A DNA stretch of 64,000 nt from Erysipelotrichales bacterium (GTDB lineage Bacteria; Bacillota_I; Bacilli_A; Acholeplasmatales; WRBM01), in assembly GCA_009784525.1 (NCBI GenBank), contig WRBM01000006.1:1-64000 (forward strand), written 5' to 3'. Below the pieces are notes generated by a model that had not been told where the DNA came from, searched no databases, and saw nothing but the letters and a program-made list of their open reading frames with translations. A program made the position numbers and the translations under genes. Positions 1 to 8,489 of the stretch are shown here, one piece after another. How positions within the stretch are numbered: the stretch's first letter is position 1; the number at the start of each line of letters is the position of its first letter.

Positions 1-69
1 GATGAAGTAATTCAGAGTTTGAGGAATAGCGGTCTAACAATACCTTTACGATTACAAGTTCAACTGTAA
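1..69 (+). CDS. C-terminal tail of a plus-strand gene cut by the left edge (possible)
   Basis: Frame 1 is open from the first base and ends at a TAA at 67-69, giving 22 residues that end in IPLRLQVQL. The codons look ordinary for this genome and a hairpin follows at once, as expected at a gene end. The product cannot be recognised from 22 residues. It converges on the large minus-strand gene. An accidental open frame is possible. Confidence 0.35.
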   Translation, partial: DEVIQSLRNSGLTIPLRLQVQL

Positions 70-75
70 CTTCGT

Positions 76-95
76 AAAAAAGGGGCATCGGCCCC
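76..95 (-). terminator. Rho-independent terminator of the large membrane-protein gene
   Basis: A perfect 5-bp GC stem (GGGGC at 82-86 with GCCCC at 91-95, 4-nt loop) is followed on the minus strand by six T. It lies just beyond the stop of the minus-strand gene ending at 128. The GC stem might also stop the converging plus-strand transcript, although no T run follows in that direction. Confidence 0.75.
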
Positions 96-127
96 GTATC
101 GAAAATTTATTTTCGTTTTGTTCATTG

Positions 128-3100
128 TTACAAGCCACTTCTTATATGATTTAAAGTATCCATAAAAATAATCGAATTTTTAACTGGATCAAAGGCTGTT
201 GAATCACCACTATCATAACTTATAATCATATTTATTAAGACGCTTAAAGTATTTGGTGAAGTTAATTCCGTTAAAGATATATCACTACCAAAAAGATTGA
301 TTGCGGCAATAATAAATTCATTTAACTCATCAGACCAATTTGCCCAATACTGTAAAGACGGATTTGTCTTAACAAAAACAGGTGCTCCAGTATTTATATC
401 AGGAATTCTTTGGATAAAGGTTTCTTTTAAAAGAATTGAAGCAAAGATTATATCACGATTGGCCTCTTTACTTAATGGTGATAAGCTATTAATGTTTAAA
501 CTGAAAATTTGACCTTCTGTATAATCACTTGTAGATGCATCAAAGTCAATTAAAATACTTATGCCCATCAGAACTCTATCAAGTTCACTTTCGCCATCAC
601 GATTTGCACGATACCAATCAATTGGTAAAAATATACTAGCATCATTATAATTATTAATATCTTCTTCTCTAACTAATCTTAAAGAGCCATTATTAATGCG
701 ATTTCTAAGATTATAGACAGCGGTTTCTTCAATAACTAATGACCTTAATAAAATCAAACGATTCGCATTGCTTAAAAAGGCATCATATTTAAAAATAAAA
801 CTATCCATATCTTCATCCGCAATAATAATTTCTGCAGCTCTAAAAAAGTAAGGTAATTCAATATCCCAATTATTTTCCAATGAAGCCCGTGAAGACATTA
901 GTAATGGACTTTCTTCGATGCTTTTTATAATAGAGTCACGCACAACTAAAGATTGTAATAAAATATTTTGATTATTTAAATCATAAAATTTTTGAATTTT
1001 TCTATTAAGATTTAATTCAGTCATAACACCATCAGGAACTAATATTTGAGCCGCATCAATTAGTTTTCTCAGTTCACCAATCATTATGACATTTCCTTCT
1101 GAATCAAGTGTATCATGCCACTCGTTTCGATCAGTTGGAAAGACTAACTGATTATTAGTGTCTCCAAGCTGAATGATTCTTTCGATCAGCGTTTCTTTAA
1201 TCAATACTGAGCGCAATATGATATCTCTTGTTTCATATGGATTTTCCGCATTTGAGTTAGCGTAAAGTTTCATAAAAGAATCATTAGTATTGAAGTTATC
1301 TAAATCAATTCTACCATCATAATCAGGCACAAGAATTTCTCTTATAGAATATAAGAAATCAACTAAATCATTCTTATAAAAGTCATTTCTAACATCTATT
1401 CCTTCACTTCTAAGATATAGTGGAAGAAATAATACTTTAGAATTTACCATTGTGTCCATTTGATCAATAATCATTCTTGTCAATAATACTGATTTAACTG
1501 TTTCCTGAACATTAAGATTGACCAATAAATCGCCAATCTGCAGATTATCAGTATTTTCCAGACCTCTAAAAGCTCTTATCATATGTCTAAGCTCTGACTC
1601 CCAGACTAAACCTTCAAAATCTACCCTTAAACCAATTCTGCCCATATTCTGTCTGATTGCTGGTTTAATAAAATTATCAATCAAAATCAGCGAGTTACCA
1701 GCATTCTTCGCAAAATCGTCTATATAAGCATCTTGCATTCTAGCAATTTGCATAATATTAGTAGATAAAGCAGTCAAATCCAAATCAGCAATAATCGCCA
1801 ATCTAACTACGTTCAAAAGATAAGTATTTTCTTGAAGCCAGTCAATCTGCTCGTAAACAATAATATCATCTTCAATTAATACGCTAATTAATAATAAACC
1901 AAAAACATCGGGTGCAGATTGATAGGTTTGTAGATTCTTTAATAATCTGACAATCTCATCAAAATCTTCTAAAGAAATTGATTTTAAAAAATCGGCATCA
2001 AGCTGCAACTCAAATGATTCACTATTATTAACATTTAAAACTACCCAAAACAATCTAAGTAATGTCTTAGTTTCTTCCGCAAAATCAAAGTCAATAAAAA
2101 TTTCTTCGTTAATATTTCTTAATTGCTCATGTGAGTTAAAAGCAAACCTAACAGTTAAAGGAATAATCGCTGAAAAGAGCTTTGATTCAAAACAAGCATC
2201 AATCAAATCTTCCAATAATCCGAGTTGATATTCAGTTAATTCGGCAATTGATCCTAAATCTTGAAAACTAGTAAAACCAACTTGCAAGAATTTATCATAG
2301 GCATTTCCCCAGGCTTCTAGTTCATTAGGACCAAACAGATTAGCAATATATTCTAATTCATATCTAGTTGCGAAATCTTCAGTTAGTTCTAAAATAAACT
2401 CATGATTCAAAAGTACTTGTAGCGATGTTGGGACTAAAATATTAATAAATAAATTTGAGCTACCAAGAGCATTTAAAATATTATGGACTCTTTGCGGATT
2501 AATTTCTAAATAATCGGCATCTTCAAAAGTAATATCATTTAAACCAATGCCTAAATCAAGCAACATTCCATAGATATTAATCGCAATAATTCCGATTTGT
2601 TCAAATTCATGGTTAAAATTAAATCCTGCCAAGTCTGCTTGAAGTTTAGCTAAATCAATATTAAAATTATTAGCCCAATCAGTAATAAAATCAACTTGAT
2701 GCATTCCTAAGATAGCGACTTGCGCTAAAGGATCAATTAATTCCAATCTAGTTATTGTTTTAACAAAAAAAGTAAAATCTTCTTCTGACATCTCTAACAA
2801 AAATTCCATAAAATCCTGATCTGTTGTATAGTCACGCAAAATATATTCAAATGCTGTATAGATTTCATTTAATTCCGTAACCAGATTAATTCTTTGATTA
2901 TTTGCTTCAATAAAAAACAATCTGTTAGCTGAAAATCGATCTAAACCAAATAGACTACCAACAAAACCTCTGCGAGCACCCCTAGCCGCATCTGATATTT
3001 GAGTAAGATAAAAATCTTCTCCATCATTTAAAGACTGTGAATGCGATACTGGAACCTCACTATTTGGTACAGCTATTGATAGCAAACCACTTAATGGCAT

Positions 3101-3706
3101 CATTAAGATTACACCAAAGATTAAACCATATGTAGCGCCAGTTAAAGCCCCTAATAACCTTCTTTTTCTAAAGGTTTTATCAGTAACACCCTGACGTCTT
3201 TTTTCTTCTAATTTTCTTTTATACTTTTTATCTCTGAATTTAAAGTGCCATATTATAGAACAAATAAATTTTATCAGCGGAAAAATGATTATTAAAAGGA
3301 ATATCGCAACAGCTAATCTGACAAAAATCATCGCAACGCTATCTAGAACACTTAATGCCTCTGGTGTCATAATAAAACTATTTGATTCAAAATAGGCATG
3401 GACTAAACCTTGGATATTTATCGAACCAGGAAATCTTTCCGACGAATAAAACTCCGCAAAAAAGGACAGTTCACCGATTCTGTTCATAATAAATCTGATA
3501 TTCATTGAATAAACAAATCTGCTAATTGGATTCAATAGAAATAAAAATAAAATCACAAATATTATCAGATTAGAGATTGCTTTAAATCTTTGTTTTCTAA
3601 AACCTCTAATAAAACCAATCACAAAATAAGGGACAAAAAATAATAAGGCAAATGAATATAGTATCAATAAATTATATCTATAAAGATTATCTATTATCTG
3701 TTGCAT
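128..3706 (-). CDS. Very large membrane-anchored protein of unknown function, CvpA-like N-terminus
   Basis: This encodes about 1192 residues. Four hydrophobic segments lie in the first ~215 residues (about 12-35, 43-60, 125-150 and 187-212), with a charged Lys/Arg-rich loop before the fourth. The topology and the glycine-rich fourth helix resemble CvpA-type membrane proteins, but this is only a resemblance. The remaining ~970 residues are hydrophilic and helical-looking, rich in Asn, Asp, Leu and Ile, with loosely repeated stretches of the kind I(L)LR(S)LVI(K/R)ET, seen for example in the last 500 residues. No catalytic motif was recognised. The ATG at 3706 was preferred to an upstream TTG (3721) because AGAGGAGC lies 4-11 bases before it; the TTG would start on top of that site. 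It is a single-gene unit with its own promoter and terminator. Confidence 0.85.
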   Translation of the reverse strand: MQQIIDNLYRYNLLILYSFALLFFVPYFVIGFIRGFRKQRFKAISNLIIFVILFLFLLNPISRFVYSMNIRFIMNRIGELSFFAEFYSSERFPGSINIQGLVHAYFESNSFIMTPEALSVLDSVAMIFVRLAVAIFLLIIIFPLIKFICSIIWHFKFRDKKYKRKLEEKRRQGVTDKTFRKRRLLGALTGATYGLIFGVILMMPLSGLLSIAVPNSEVPVSHSQSLNDGEDFYLTQISDAARGARRGFVGSLFGLDRFSANRLFFIEANNQRINLVTELNEIYTAFEYILRDYTTDQDFMEFLLEMSEEDFTFFVKTITRLELIDPLAQVAILGMHQVDFITDWANNFNIDLAKLQADLAGFNFNHEFEQIGIIAINIYGMLLDLGIGLNDITFEDADYLEINPQRVHNILNALGSSNLFINILVPTSLQVLLNHEFILELTEDFATRYELEYIANLFGPNELEAWGNAYDKFLQVGFTSFQDLGSIAELTEYQLGLLEDLIDACFESKLFSAIIPLTVRFAFNSHEQLRNINEEIFIDFDFAEETKTLLRLFWVVLNVNNSESFELQLDADFLKSISLEDFDEIVRLLKNLQTYQSAPDVFGLLLISVLIEDDIIVYEQIDWLQENTYLLNVVRLAIIADLDLTALSTNIMQIARMQDAYIDDFAKNAGNSLILIDNFIKPAIRQNMGRIGLRVDFEGLVWESELRHMIRAFRGLENTDNLQIGDLLVNLNVQETVKSVLLTRMIIDQMDTMVNSKVLFLPLYLRSEGIDVRNDFYKNDLVDFLYSIREILVPDYDGRIDLDNFNTNDSFMKLYANSNAENPYETRDIILRSVLIKETLIERIIQLGDTNNQLVFPTDRNEWHDTLDSEGNVIMIGELRKLIDAAQILVPDGVMTELNLNRKIQKFYDLNNQNILLQSLVVRDSIIKSIEESPLLMSSRASLENNWDIELPYFFRAAEIIIADEDMDSFIFKYDAFLSNANRLILLRSLVIEETAVYNLRNRINNGSLRLVREEDINNYNDASIFLPIDWYRANRDGESELDRVLMGISILIDFDASTSDYTEGQIFSLNINSLSPLSKEANRDIIFASILLKETFIQRIPDINTGAPVFVKTNPSLQYWANWSDELNEFIIAAINLFGSDISLTELTSPNTLSVLINMIISYDSGDSTAFDPVKNSIIFMDTLNHIRSGL

Positions 3707-3734
3707 AAATGCTCCTCTCAATAAACACCTAAAA

Positions 3735-3743
3735 ATTATATCA
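3735..3743 (-). promoter_or_regulatory. Extended -10 promoter for the large membrane protein
   Basis: On the minus strand the sequence reads TGATATAAT, an extended -10, about 30 bases before the ribosome binding site of the gene starting at 3706. No good -35 hexamer is visible at 17 bases, which is common for extended -10 promoters. Confidence 0.55.
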
Positions 3744-3848
3744 CAAAAAATCGAACTTTACGAGTTTTATCTTTATTTTTAGTATATTGTATATTTATAT
3801 ACTTTCAAAAGTTTAAAAAGCATTCAAATTATTAAGTATGCATTAAGA

Positions 3849-5117
3849 TTAATCCTTTAAACATCCTAAAGGTACTACTAATACGCCATCAGACCTTCTA
3901 TAAGCATAACCTGTAGCAGTAATTATCATTAAAAATGTTGGTTGTTTCATAACATCCAAATCAATAGATTCTTTTATCGCCAGTAATGTTTTAGCTGCCT
4001 TCTCAACAGCTTCTTCTCCACCTAGTTTTATCTCTATTAGCCCCCATTTTCCGTTGTCAAGATGAACTATTGCGTCAGCTTCCAAACCTCTTGAATCCCG
4101 ATAATTATATATTTTACCTTCTATGCTTTCTGCATATATTCGTAAATCCCTGATGCAAAGTGATTCAAATAATAAGCCAAATGTATTCAAATCATTGACT
4201 AAATCCATTGGATTTGCGTCTAAAACAGAAGCCGCAATTGAAGGACATGTAAATTGTCTTGTATCTGATGTTCTTAATGTCGCTTTACTTCTAAGTCTTG
4301 GACTCCAAGCTTCAATATCTTCTAAGATAAATAATTTTTTAAGAGCATTTATATAGGACTCAATTGTTCTTACATCAAGTGTCTCATTATTAGTTTGCAT
4401 ATCTTTTTGCAGTGTCTGTAGTTTAGCAGGGGCAGAGATATTTCTGGCATAAGTTCTGATGATTGTTCTTGCTCTTGAAGCGTTTCTTTTGATACCATCA
4501 ACTTCTACGATGTCTGTTTCTACTAATGATGAAACATAATCTTTAGCAATTTTTAATGCAATACTGGAATCAGATATTGTTACAGCTTCGGGCCAACCAC
4601 CTCGACAGATGATAAAAGCAATGTCTTTTAACGACTTTTCTTCCTTACCTGCTATTTGTATATCGCCAGAAAATAAACTCTTTAAAGAAACACTGCCAAT
4701 AGATTCTTCTGATTCAAATAAAGACATTGGTCGCATAACCAGTTTCTTCATTCGACCAATACCTGTATGTCTGCCTTCATTTTCTACTGGCTTAGCTGAT
4801 CCAGTAAGTATGAAATGCCCTTTACCGCCTAAATCATCAATTTCCGCCCGAATATACTCCCATAAATCAGGAATTTTTTGCCATTCGTCAAACATTAAAG
4901 GCTTTTCTCCTTGAAGTAAAGCAACATCTCCATTATCTGAATATAATTTATATACTTTGAATGTATTTGGACGCTGAAGTTCAACTATTGTTTTGGCAAA
5001 TCTTTTCGCAGTAGTTGATTTTCCACACCATTTTGCCCCTTCAACAACAACACAACCTGCCGTTTTTAATGCAAGTTCAAAACTTTTATCAATTAATCTA
5101 TCATAATATTTTGACAT
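3849..5117 (-). CDS. AAA_14 / DUF4143 family ATPase with C-terminal nuclease-like domain
   Basis: This 422-residue P-loop ATPase has Walker A GAKWCGKST at about 27-35, Walker B-like LMFDEWQ near 75-81 and a sensor-type TGSA motif near 105. These are the marks of the AAA_14 domain followed by DUF4143, a family scattered widely in anaerobes with no settled function. The C-terminal part carries ADAIVHLDNGKWGLIEIKLGG-like residues (D, E-x-K), the core of a PD-(D/E)xK fold, but nuclease activity is not shown. The second ATG (5117) was chosen because the upstream ATG sits only one base after GGAG, while 5117 has a normal spacing. It stands alone with its own promoter. A second intact paralogue lies at 54683-55984 and a remnant of a third at 30303-30426. 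Confidence 0.88.
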   Translation of the reverse strand: MSKYYDRLIDKSFELALKTAGCVVVEGAKWCGKSTTAKRFAKTIVELQRPNTFKVYKLYSDNGDVALLQGEKPLMFDEWQKIPDLWEYIRAEIDDLGGKGHFILTGSAKPVENEGRHTGIGRMKKLVMRPMSLFESEESIGSVSLKSLFSGDIQIAGKEEKSLKDIAFIICRGGWPEAVTISDSSIALKIAKDYVSSLVETDIVEVDGIKRNASRARTIIRTYARNISAPAKLQTLQKDMQTNNETLDVRTIESYINALKKLFILEDIEAWSPRLRSKATLRTSDTRQFTCPSIAASVLDANPMDLVNDLNTFGLLFESLCIRDLRIYAESIEGKIYNYRDSRGLEADAIVHLDNGKWGLIEIKLGGEEAVEKAAKTLLAIKESIDLDVMKQPTFLMIITATGYAYRRSDGVLVVPLGCLKD

Positions 5118-5139
5118 AACAATCATTCTCCATAGTTAT

Positions 5140-5170
5140 ATTATACCACAGATAATACGCAAAATGTCAA
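5140..5170 (-). promoter_or_regulatory. Promoter for the AAA_14 gene
   Basis: On the minus strand TTGACA (5165-5170) and TATAAT (5140-5145, extended by TGG) are 19 bases apart, slightly wide. The -35 is part of a 16-base direct repeat (see 5163-5201). Confidence 0.6.
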
Positions 5171-5201
5171 CTTTATCAAGATTTTAATGCTGACTTTATC
5201 A
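5163..5201. repeat. Two 16-base direct repeats around the AAA_14 promoter
   Basis: AATGTCAACTTTATCA (5163-5178) and AATGCTGACTTTATCA (5186-5201) match at 13 of 16 positions with a 23-base period. The first copy contains the -35 box of the AAA_14 gene. This could be a binding site pair for a regulator or a small duplication. Confidence 0.5.
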
Positions 5202-5272
5202 TGTTCTCAATGTAGATTTTGTAAAAAACGCTTTTCAAACAAATAAAAACCTGTAATAACTATAAATAATGC

Positions 5273-5301
5273 TTGAAATTTAGTCATTTTTATGATAAAA
5301 T
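5273..5301 (+). promoter_or_regulatory. Promoter for tRNA-Trp
   Basis: TTGAAA (5273-5278) and TAAAAT (5296-5301) are exactly 17 bases apart, and the tRNA starts 17 bases further on. Confidence 0.65.
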
Positions 5302-5317
5302 TTTATAGCATCAAAAT

Positions 5318-5392
5318 AGGAACATGGTGTCAACGGTAGCACAGAGGTCTCCAAAACCTTTAGTACGGGTTCGAATCCTGTTGTTCCTGCCA
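5318..5392 (+). tRNA. tRNA-Trp (anticodon CCA)
   Basis: A full cloverleaf can be folded: the 7-bp acceptor AGGAACA/TGTTCCT, a D arm GTGT...GCAC, an anticodon stem GAGGT/ACCTT with loop CTCCAAA giving anticodon CCA, a T arm ACGGG/CCTGT with loop TTCGAAT, discriminator G and encoded CCA. The G discriminator fits bacterial tRNA-Trp. CCA reads only UGG, which agrees with UGA being used as a stop in this window. Confidence 0.95.
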
Positions 5393-5484
5393 TATTTAAA
5401 ATAACGGTGTATTACGCTGTTTTTATTTGCGATTGCCAAAATAATTGCCTAAAATAGCCTTAAAATCATAAATATAATCAAATA

Positions 5485-5520
5485 AAAAGCCCTAAACTTA
5501 ATGGAATAGGACTTTTTTTA
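5485..5520. terminator. Bidirectional terminator between tRNA-Trp and the PNPOx gene
   Basis: A 10-bp stem with one mismatch pairs AAAAGCCCTA (5485-5494) with TAGGACTTTT (5507-5516), and T runs flank it in both directions. It can end the tRNA transcript and the converging PNPOx/GNAT transcript. A weaker hairpin ACGGTG/CGCTGT with a T run lies directly after the tRNA near 5402-5423. Besides these and the palindrome at 5551, the 230-base gap 5393-5622 shows nothing coding. Confidence 0.65.
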
Positions 5521-5550
5521 TTATTAAATTACCTATATCGAAATTAATAT

Positions 5551-5572
5551 CGTGTCCAAATTTATGGTCACG
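5551..5572. repeat. Imperfect 22-base palindrome downstream of the tRNA
   Basis: CGTGTCC (5551-5557) and GGTCACG (5566-5572) form an inverted repeat with one mismatch around an AT core. There is no T run, so it does not look like a terminator. A protein-binding site or a remnant end of a mobile element next to a tRNA gene are both possible. Confidence 0.4.
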
Positions 5573-5622
5573 CTTACTTTTTATTTGTTATATTTTTTAA
5601 AAAAATTAATTTATTTTAAGCC

Positions 5623-6045
5623 TTATAAATCAAAGTCATCTACAGAAAAATTTGCATAAAGTCTACCTGATTTAGCTGTGAATTTCAACAAGCAAAAATC
5701 AGGATCACGAAAAGATTTTTCCAAATAGGCATTCTTATACTTTTCTTGCCAAAATTTCTCTTTGATTGTTAAATCAGATACTATTTCCATTATCCCTTTT
5801 AAAGTACAACCTTGCCAAACAAGTAATTTTCGGCTGTAAAAATAAACGGTTGCCTTTGAATTCTCTGATATTGCAGCTACAAATTTAGATGAAGTATTTG
5901 TCGCAAAATATAATTCATTTATCGAATCTCTGTATTTGCCTGGAACTACGGCTTTTGTTAGTGGATATCCATCGCTATCAACACATGATAATATAAATGT
6001 ATTAACTTTTTTATGAAGTTTTTCAGCTTTTTCTTTTATTCTCAT
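5623..6045 (-). CDS. Pyridoxamine 5'-phosphate oxidase-like (PNPOx) flavin-binding family protein
   Basis: This 140-residue protein fits the small split-barrel PNPOx-like family, many of which bind FMN, F420 or haem. Visible family features are the opening strand FILSCVDSDGYPLTKAVVPG (near 18-37), the LYFATNTSSKFVAAI segment where flavin phosphate is usually held, and KATVYFYSR followed by a turn and GIMEIV. True pyridoxamine phosphate oxidases are longer, so a vitamin B6 role is unlikely; a general redox or binding role is inferred. It overlaps the preceding GNAT gene by 4 bases (ATGA), so the two are co-translated. Confidence 0.85.
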   Translation of the reverse strand: MRIKEKAEKLHKKVNTFILSCVDSDGYPLTKAVVPGKYRDSINELYFATNTSSKFVAAISENSKATVYFYSRKLLVWQGCTLKGIMEIVSDLTIKEKFWQEKYKNAYLEKSFRDPDFCLLKFTAKSGRLYANFSVDDFDL

Positions 6046-6626
6046 TTTTTTTCTCCAAAATCCTTAGACTGTGATGCAGCCCATTTTTCTCTTGTAATAC
6101 CATATCGAACAACATCCTGAAACACACCCTTAATTTTAAGCTCTTGTTTTCCGATACCTTCAAATTCCATTCCACATTTTTTCATTACCGCACCAGAGCC
6201 TTCATTGCCAACATAAAAACAAGATTCAACCCGATTTAACTCCAATTTTTCAAAACAAAGTTTTAATAAAGTTGCTAAAGCTTCTGACATATAACCTTTG
6301 TTCCAATATTGACGATTTAATACATAGCCAAAACCAGATTTCTCGTGTTCTGGGATTATTCTTAAATCAATACAACCAATGCACTTCTTTTCTGCTTTTA
6401 ATTCAATCGCAAAGATGCCTGGCCTTGACCAATAAAAATCTGTAATGTTAAAGATAATTTCATCAACTGTCTTTACTCCTTGCCAATCCAGAAATTTTAA
6501 TGTTTCTGTATCAGTAGCGTATTCATAAATATCGGCAATATCACTTTTTAAGAATTTTCTTAAAATCAGTCTTTCTGTTTCAATAGTTTCGTTGTCATAT
6601 AAAACTTCATTATAGTTTGCGACCAT
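6042..6626 (-). CDS. GNAT family N-acetyltransferase (RimJ/RimL type)
   Basis: This 194-residue protein opens with the ETERLILRKF motif typical of RimJ/RimL-like acetyltransferases. It contains GFGYVLNRQYWNKGYMSEAL, the acetyl-CoA binding strand-loop-helix, and NRVESCFYVGNEGSGAVMKKCGMEFEG, the conserved C-terminal half with the NxxS/GxxxxxKxGF pattern. The family acetylates N-termini of ribosomal proteins or small molecules; the substrate here cannot be told. A GAGAGGGG site precedes the ATG. It is the first gene of a two-gene operon with the PNPOx-like gene. Confidence 0.88.
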   Translation of the reverse strand: MVANYNEVLYDNETIETERLILRKFLKSDIADIYEYATDTETLKFLDWQGVKTVDEIIFNITDFYWSRPGIFAIELKAEKKCIGCIDLRIIPEHEKSGFGYVLNRQYWNKGYMSEALATLLKLCFEKLELNRVESCFYVGNEGSGAVMKKCGMEFEGIGKQELKIKGVFQDVVRYGITREKWAASQSKDFGEKK

Positions 6627-6685
6627 ACTTATCCCCCTCTCTTTCTTAGAATCTGACTTTCGTTTCTAATAAATGATTTAGTTAA

Positions 6686-6694
6686 ATTATAACA
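6686..6694 (-). promoter_or_regulatory. Extended -10 promoter for the GNAT/PNPOx operon
   Basis: The minus strand reads TGTTATAAT about 60 bases before the GNAT start. No clear -35 is seen. Confidence 0.5.
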
Positions 6695-6724
6695 TATTTA
6701 TATTACTTTTAAAATGATAGTTTT

Positions 6725-6752
6725 AAAAAGCACCACTCTTTAGTGATGGTGC
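6725..6752 (-). terminator. Terminator of the pst-pho operon
   Basis: A GC-rich stem (GCACCA at 6730-6735 with TGGTGC at 6747-6752) is followed by five T on the minus strand, 22 bases after the phoR stop. Confidence 0.75.
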
Positions 6753-6773
6753 CTTTAAATTTAAAAGCTTATT

Positions 6774-8489
6774 TTACTTTTCATTAGCTATAAATGAAAC
6801 AGTTATATTTGTGCCTACCCCTACTTTACTTTCCAGCTTGATTTGAGCATTATAATAATTACAAATATGTTTGACTATTGATAGTCCTAAGCCTGTTCCG
6901 CCTTCAGATTTAGTTCGGGCTTTATCAACACGATAAAACCTCTCAAAAATTCGCGGCAGATCTTTTTGTGGAATGCCTATTCCATTATCAATAACTTTTA
7001 AGATAACATTATTTGTTAGCTTTCTAACAGAAACAATAATTTCTCCATCTTCATTAGTATACTTAATCGCATTATCAATAAGATTGGAAACTACTTCCGT
7101 AATCTTTTCATAATTTGCACTAATGACACTCTTGTCTAGTTCCTGAATGATTTTTATATTCTTAGTTTTTGCTTTTGGTGCTAAAGCACTTATAACCTGG
7201 ATTACAATTTTTTCTAAATTTATATCTTCATCAACTAGCAATTTATTTTCTTCTAACTCAGAAATTTTAAGCATATCTTCAATAAGTAATTTCATTCTTA
7301 ACGATTCTCTGTTAATTGTTTCTAAAAAAGCAATATTGATATTTTCATCTTTTAACATAACCTCGCTGTAACCGACTATTGATGATAGTGGTGTATTTAA
7401 CTCATGACCAGCATTCGCGAAGAATTCTTGTTTTTCGATTGCTATTTTTCTGATATCAGTTACATTTTGTACCGCTATAATCAAGCTTATTTTATCAAGA
7501 GATACTGGTAAAAACCTAACTTGAAAGATTTCTCCATTAGCTCTAGTGTGATCGTAAAATATCAAATTCTTCTTTTCTATAGCACTCTTTAGATTTTCGA
7601 GAACAGTAAGATTACGCACAACTTTTTTTATTTCTATAGGTCCATTGTATTCGAAACAGAAAAATTCTTCGGCCATTTTATTACAGGAAATTATGATACC
7701 TTCATTATTTAAAGCAACAATACCTTGATCGATATTCCCTAAAATTAAATCTAACTTTTGTTTTTCAGCAGTGCTTTGCGATAAAGCGTTTCTTAATTTT
7801 TCACTTATCTCATCAATTTCAATAAGCATTTTATTAATCTCATCATGCCGCGTCAACCGTAAAGGATTTTTATTATCTTTTCCTATACTTTCTAATTTTT
7901 CTTTAATCATAAAAATCGGTTCAGTAACACTTTTTGTTAGTTTGGGAGTAATTAGTAATACGGCTAGCATTGTTACTATAAACATACCTAGCATTAATCC
8001 GACAAGTGGCCATAAATAATTATTGATTGTAGCAACAGGTATTGCGATTCTAAGGACTATCTGAAAATCCTCAACATTTACCACTCGGGCCATATACAAA
8101 TAATCAATTCTAAAGGTCTCGCTTCGCCTAATATCTTGCCCCTCACCATAAATTAGAGCATTAATTACTTCCTGGCGATTACTCCTATTTTCCAAACTAG
8201 CAACGTCACTAGAGAGAGTATCTGCTAATACAGTTCCATCAATCGCAATAACGGTAATTCGTAAATCGCCATCTGTCAATCTAACAAGATTATTAAAGTT
8301 ACTGCTTGTTTTCAAGTAATTCTCATAAATTGCTAAATGGTTTCTAGCAGAATTTCTTGCGTTTTGTCTGTTTGTTGCGCTGATAACAAATACCATTGCA
8401 ACAATAAAAACAAGCAACGTTATAGCAACTATAAACATTATTTTTAAAGCAGTAGCCCTATTTAAACTTTTAACATTATCTGTTTTCAT
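6774..8489 (-). CDS. phoR: Phosphate-responsive sensor histidine kinase PhoR
   Basis: This 571-residue membrane kinase has a transmembrane helix at about 14-37, an extracytoplasmic sensor domain to ~160, a second helix at ~162-184, a HAMP linker, a PAS domain (~250-345) and a full kinase core. The H box reads HELNTPLSS with the phospho-accepting His at 362, the N box NLIDNAIKYT, the G1 box DNGIGIP, the F box ERFYRVDKAR and the G2 box GGTGLGLS. Domain order matches the PhoR/WalK class; the assignment to phosphate rests on its place at the end of the pst operon. Its ATG overlaps the phoP stop by 4 bases (ATGA), after AGGAGC, so kinase and regulator are co-translated. Confidence 0.93.
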   Translation of the reverse strand: MKTDNVKSLNRATALKIMFIVAITLLVFIVAMVFVISATNRQNARNSARNHLAIYENYLKTSSNFNNLVRLTDGDLRITVIAIDGTVLADTLSSDVASLENRSNRQEVINALIYGEGQDIRRSETFRIDYLYMARVVNVEDFQIVLRIAIPVATINNYLWPLVGLMLGMFIVTMLAVLLITPKLTKSVTEPIFMIKEKLESIGKDNKNPLRLTRHDEINKMLIEIDEISEKLRNALSQSTAEKQKLDLILGNIDQGIVALNNEGIIISCNKMAEEFFCFEYNGPIEIKKVVRNLTVLENLKSAIEKKNLIFYDHTRANGEIFQVRFLPVSLDKISLIIAVQNVTDIRKIAIEKQEFFANAGHELNTPLSSIVGYSEVMLKDENINIAFLETINRESLRMKLLIEDMLKISELEENKLLVDEDINLEKIVIQVISALAPKAKTKNIKIIQELDKSVISANYEKITEVVSNLIDNAIKYTNEDGEIIVSVRKLTNNVILKVIDNGIGIPQKDLPRIFERFYRVDKARTKSEGGTGLGLSIVKHICNYYNAQIKLESKVGVGTNITVSFIANEK

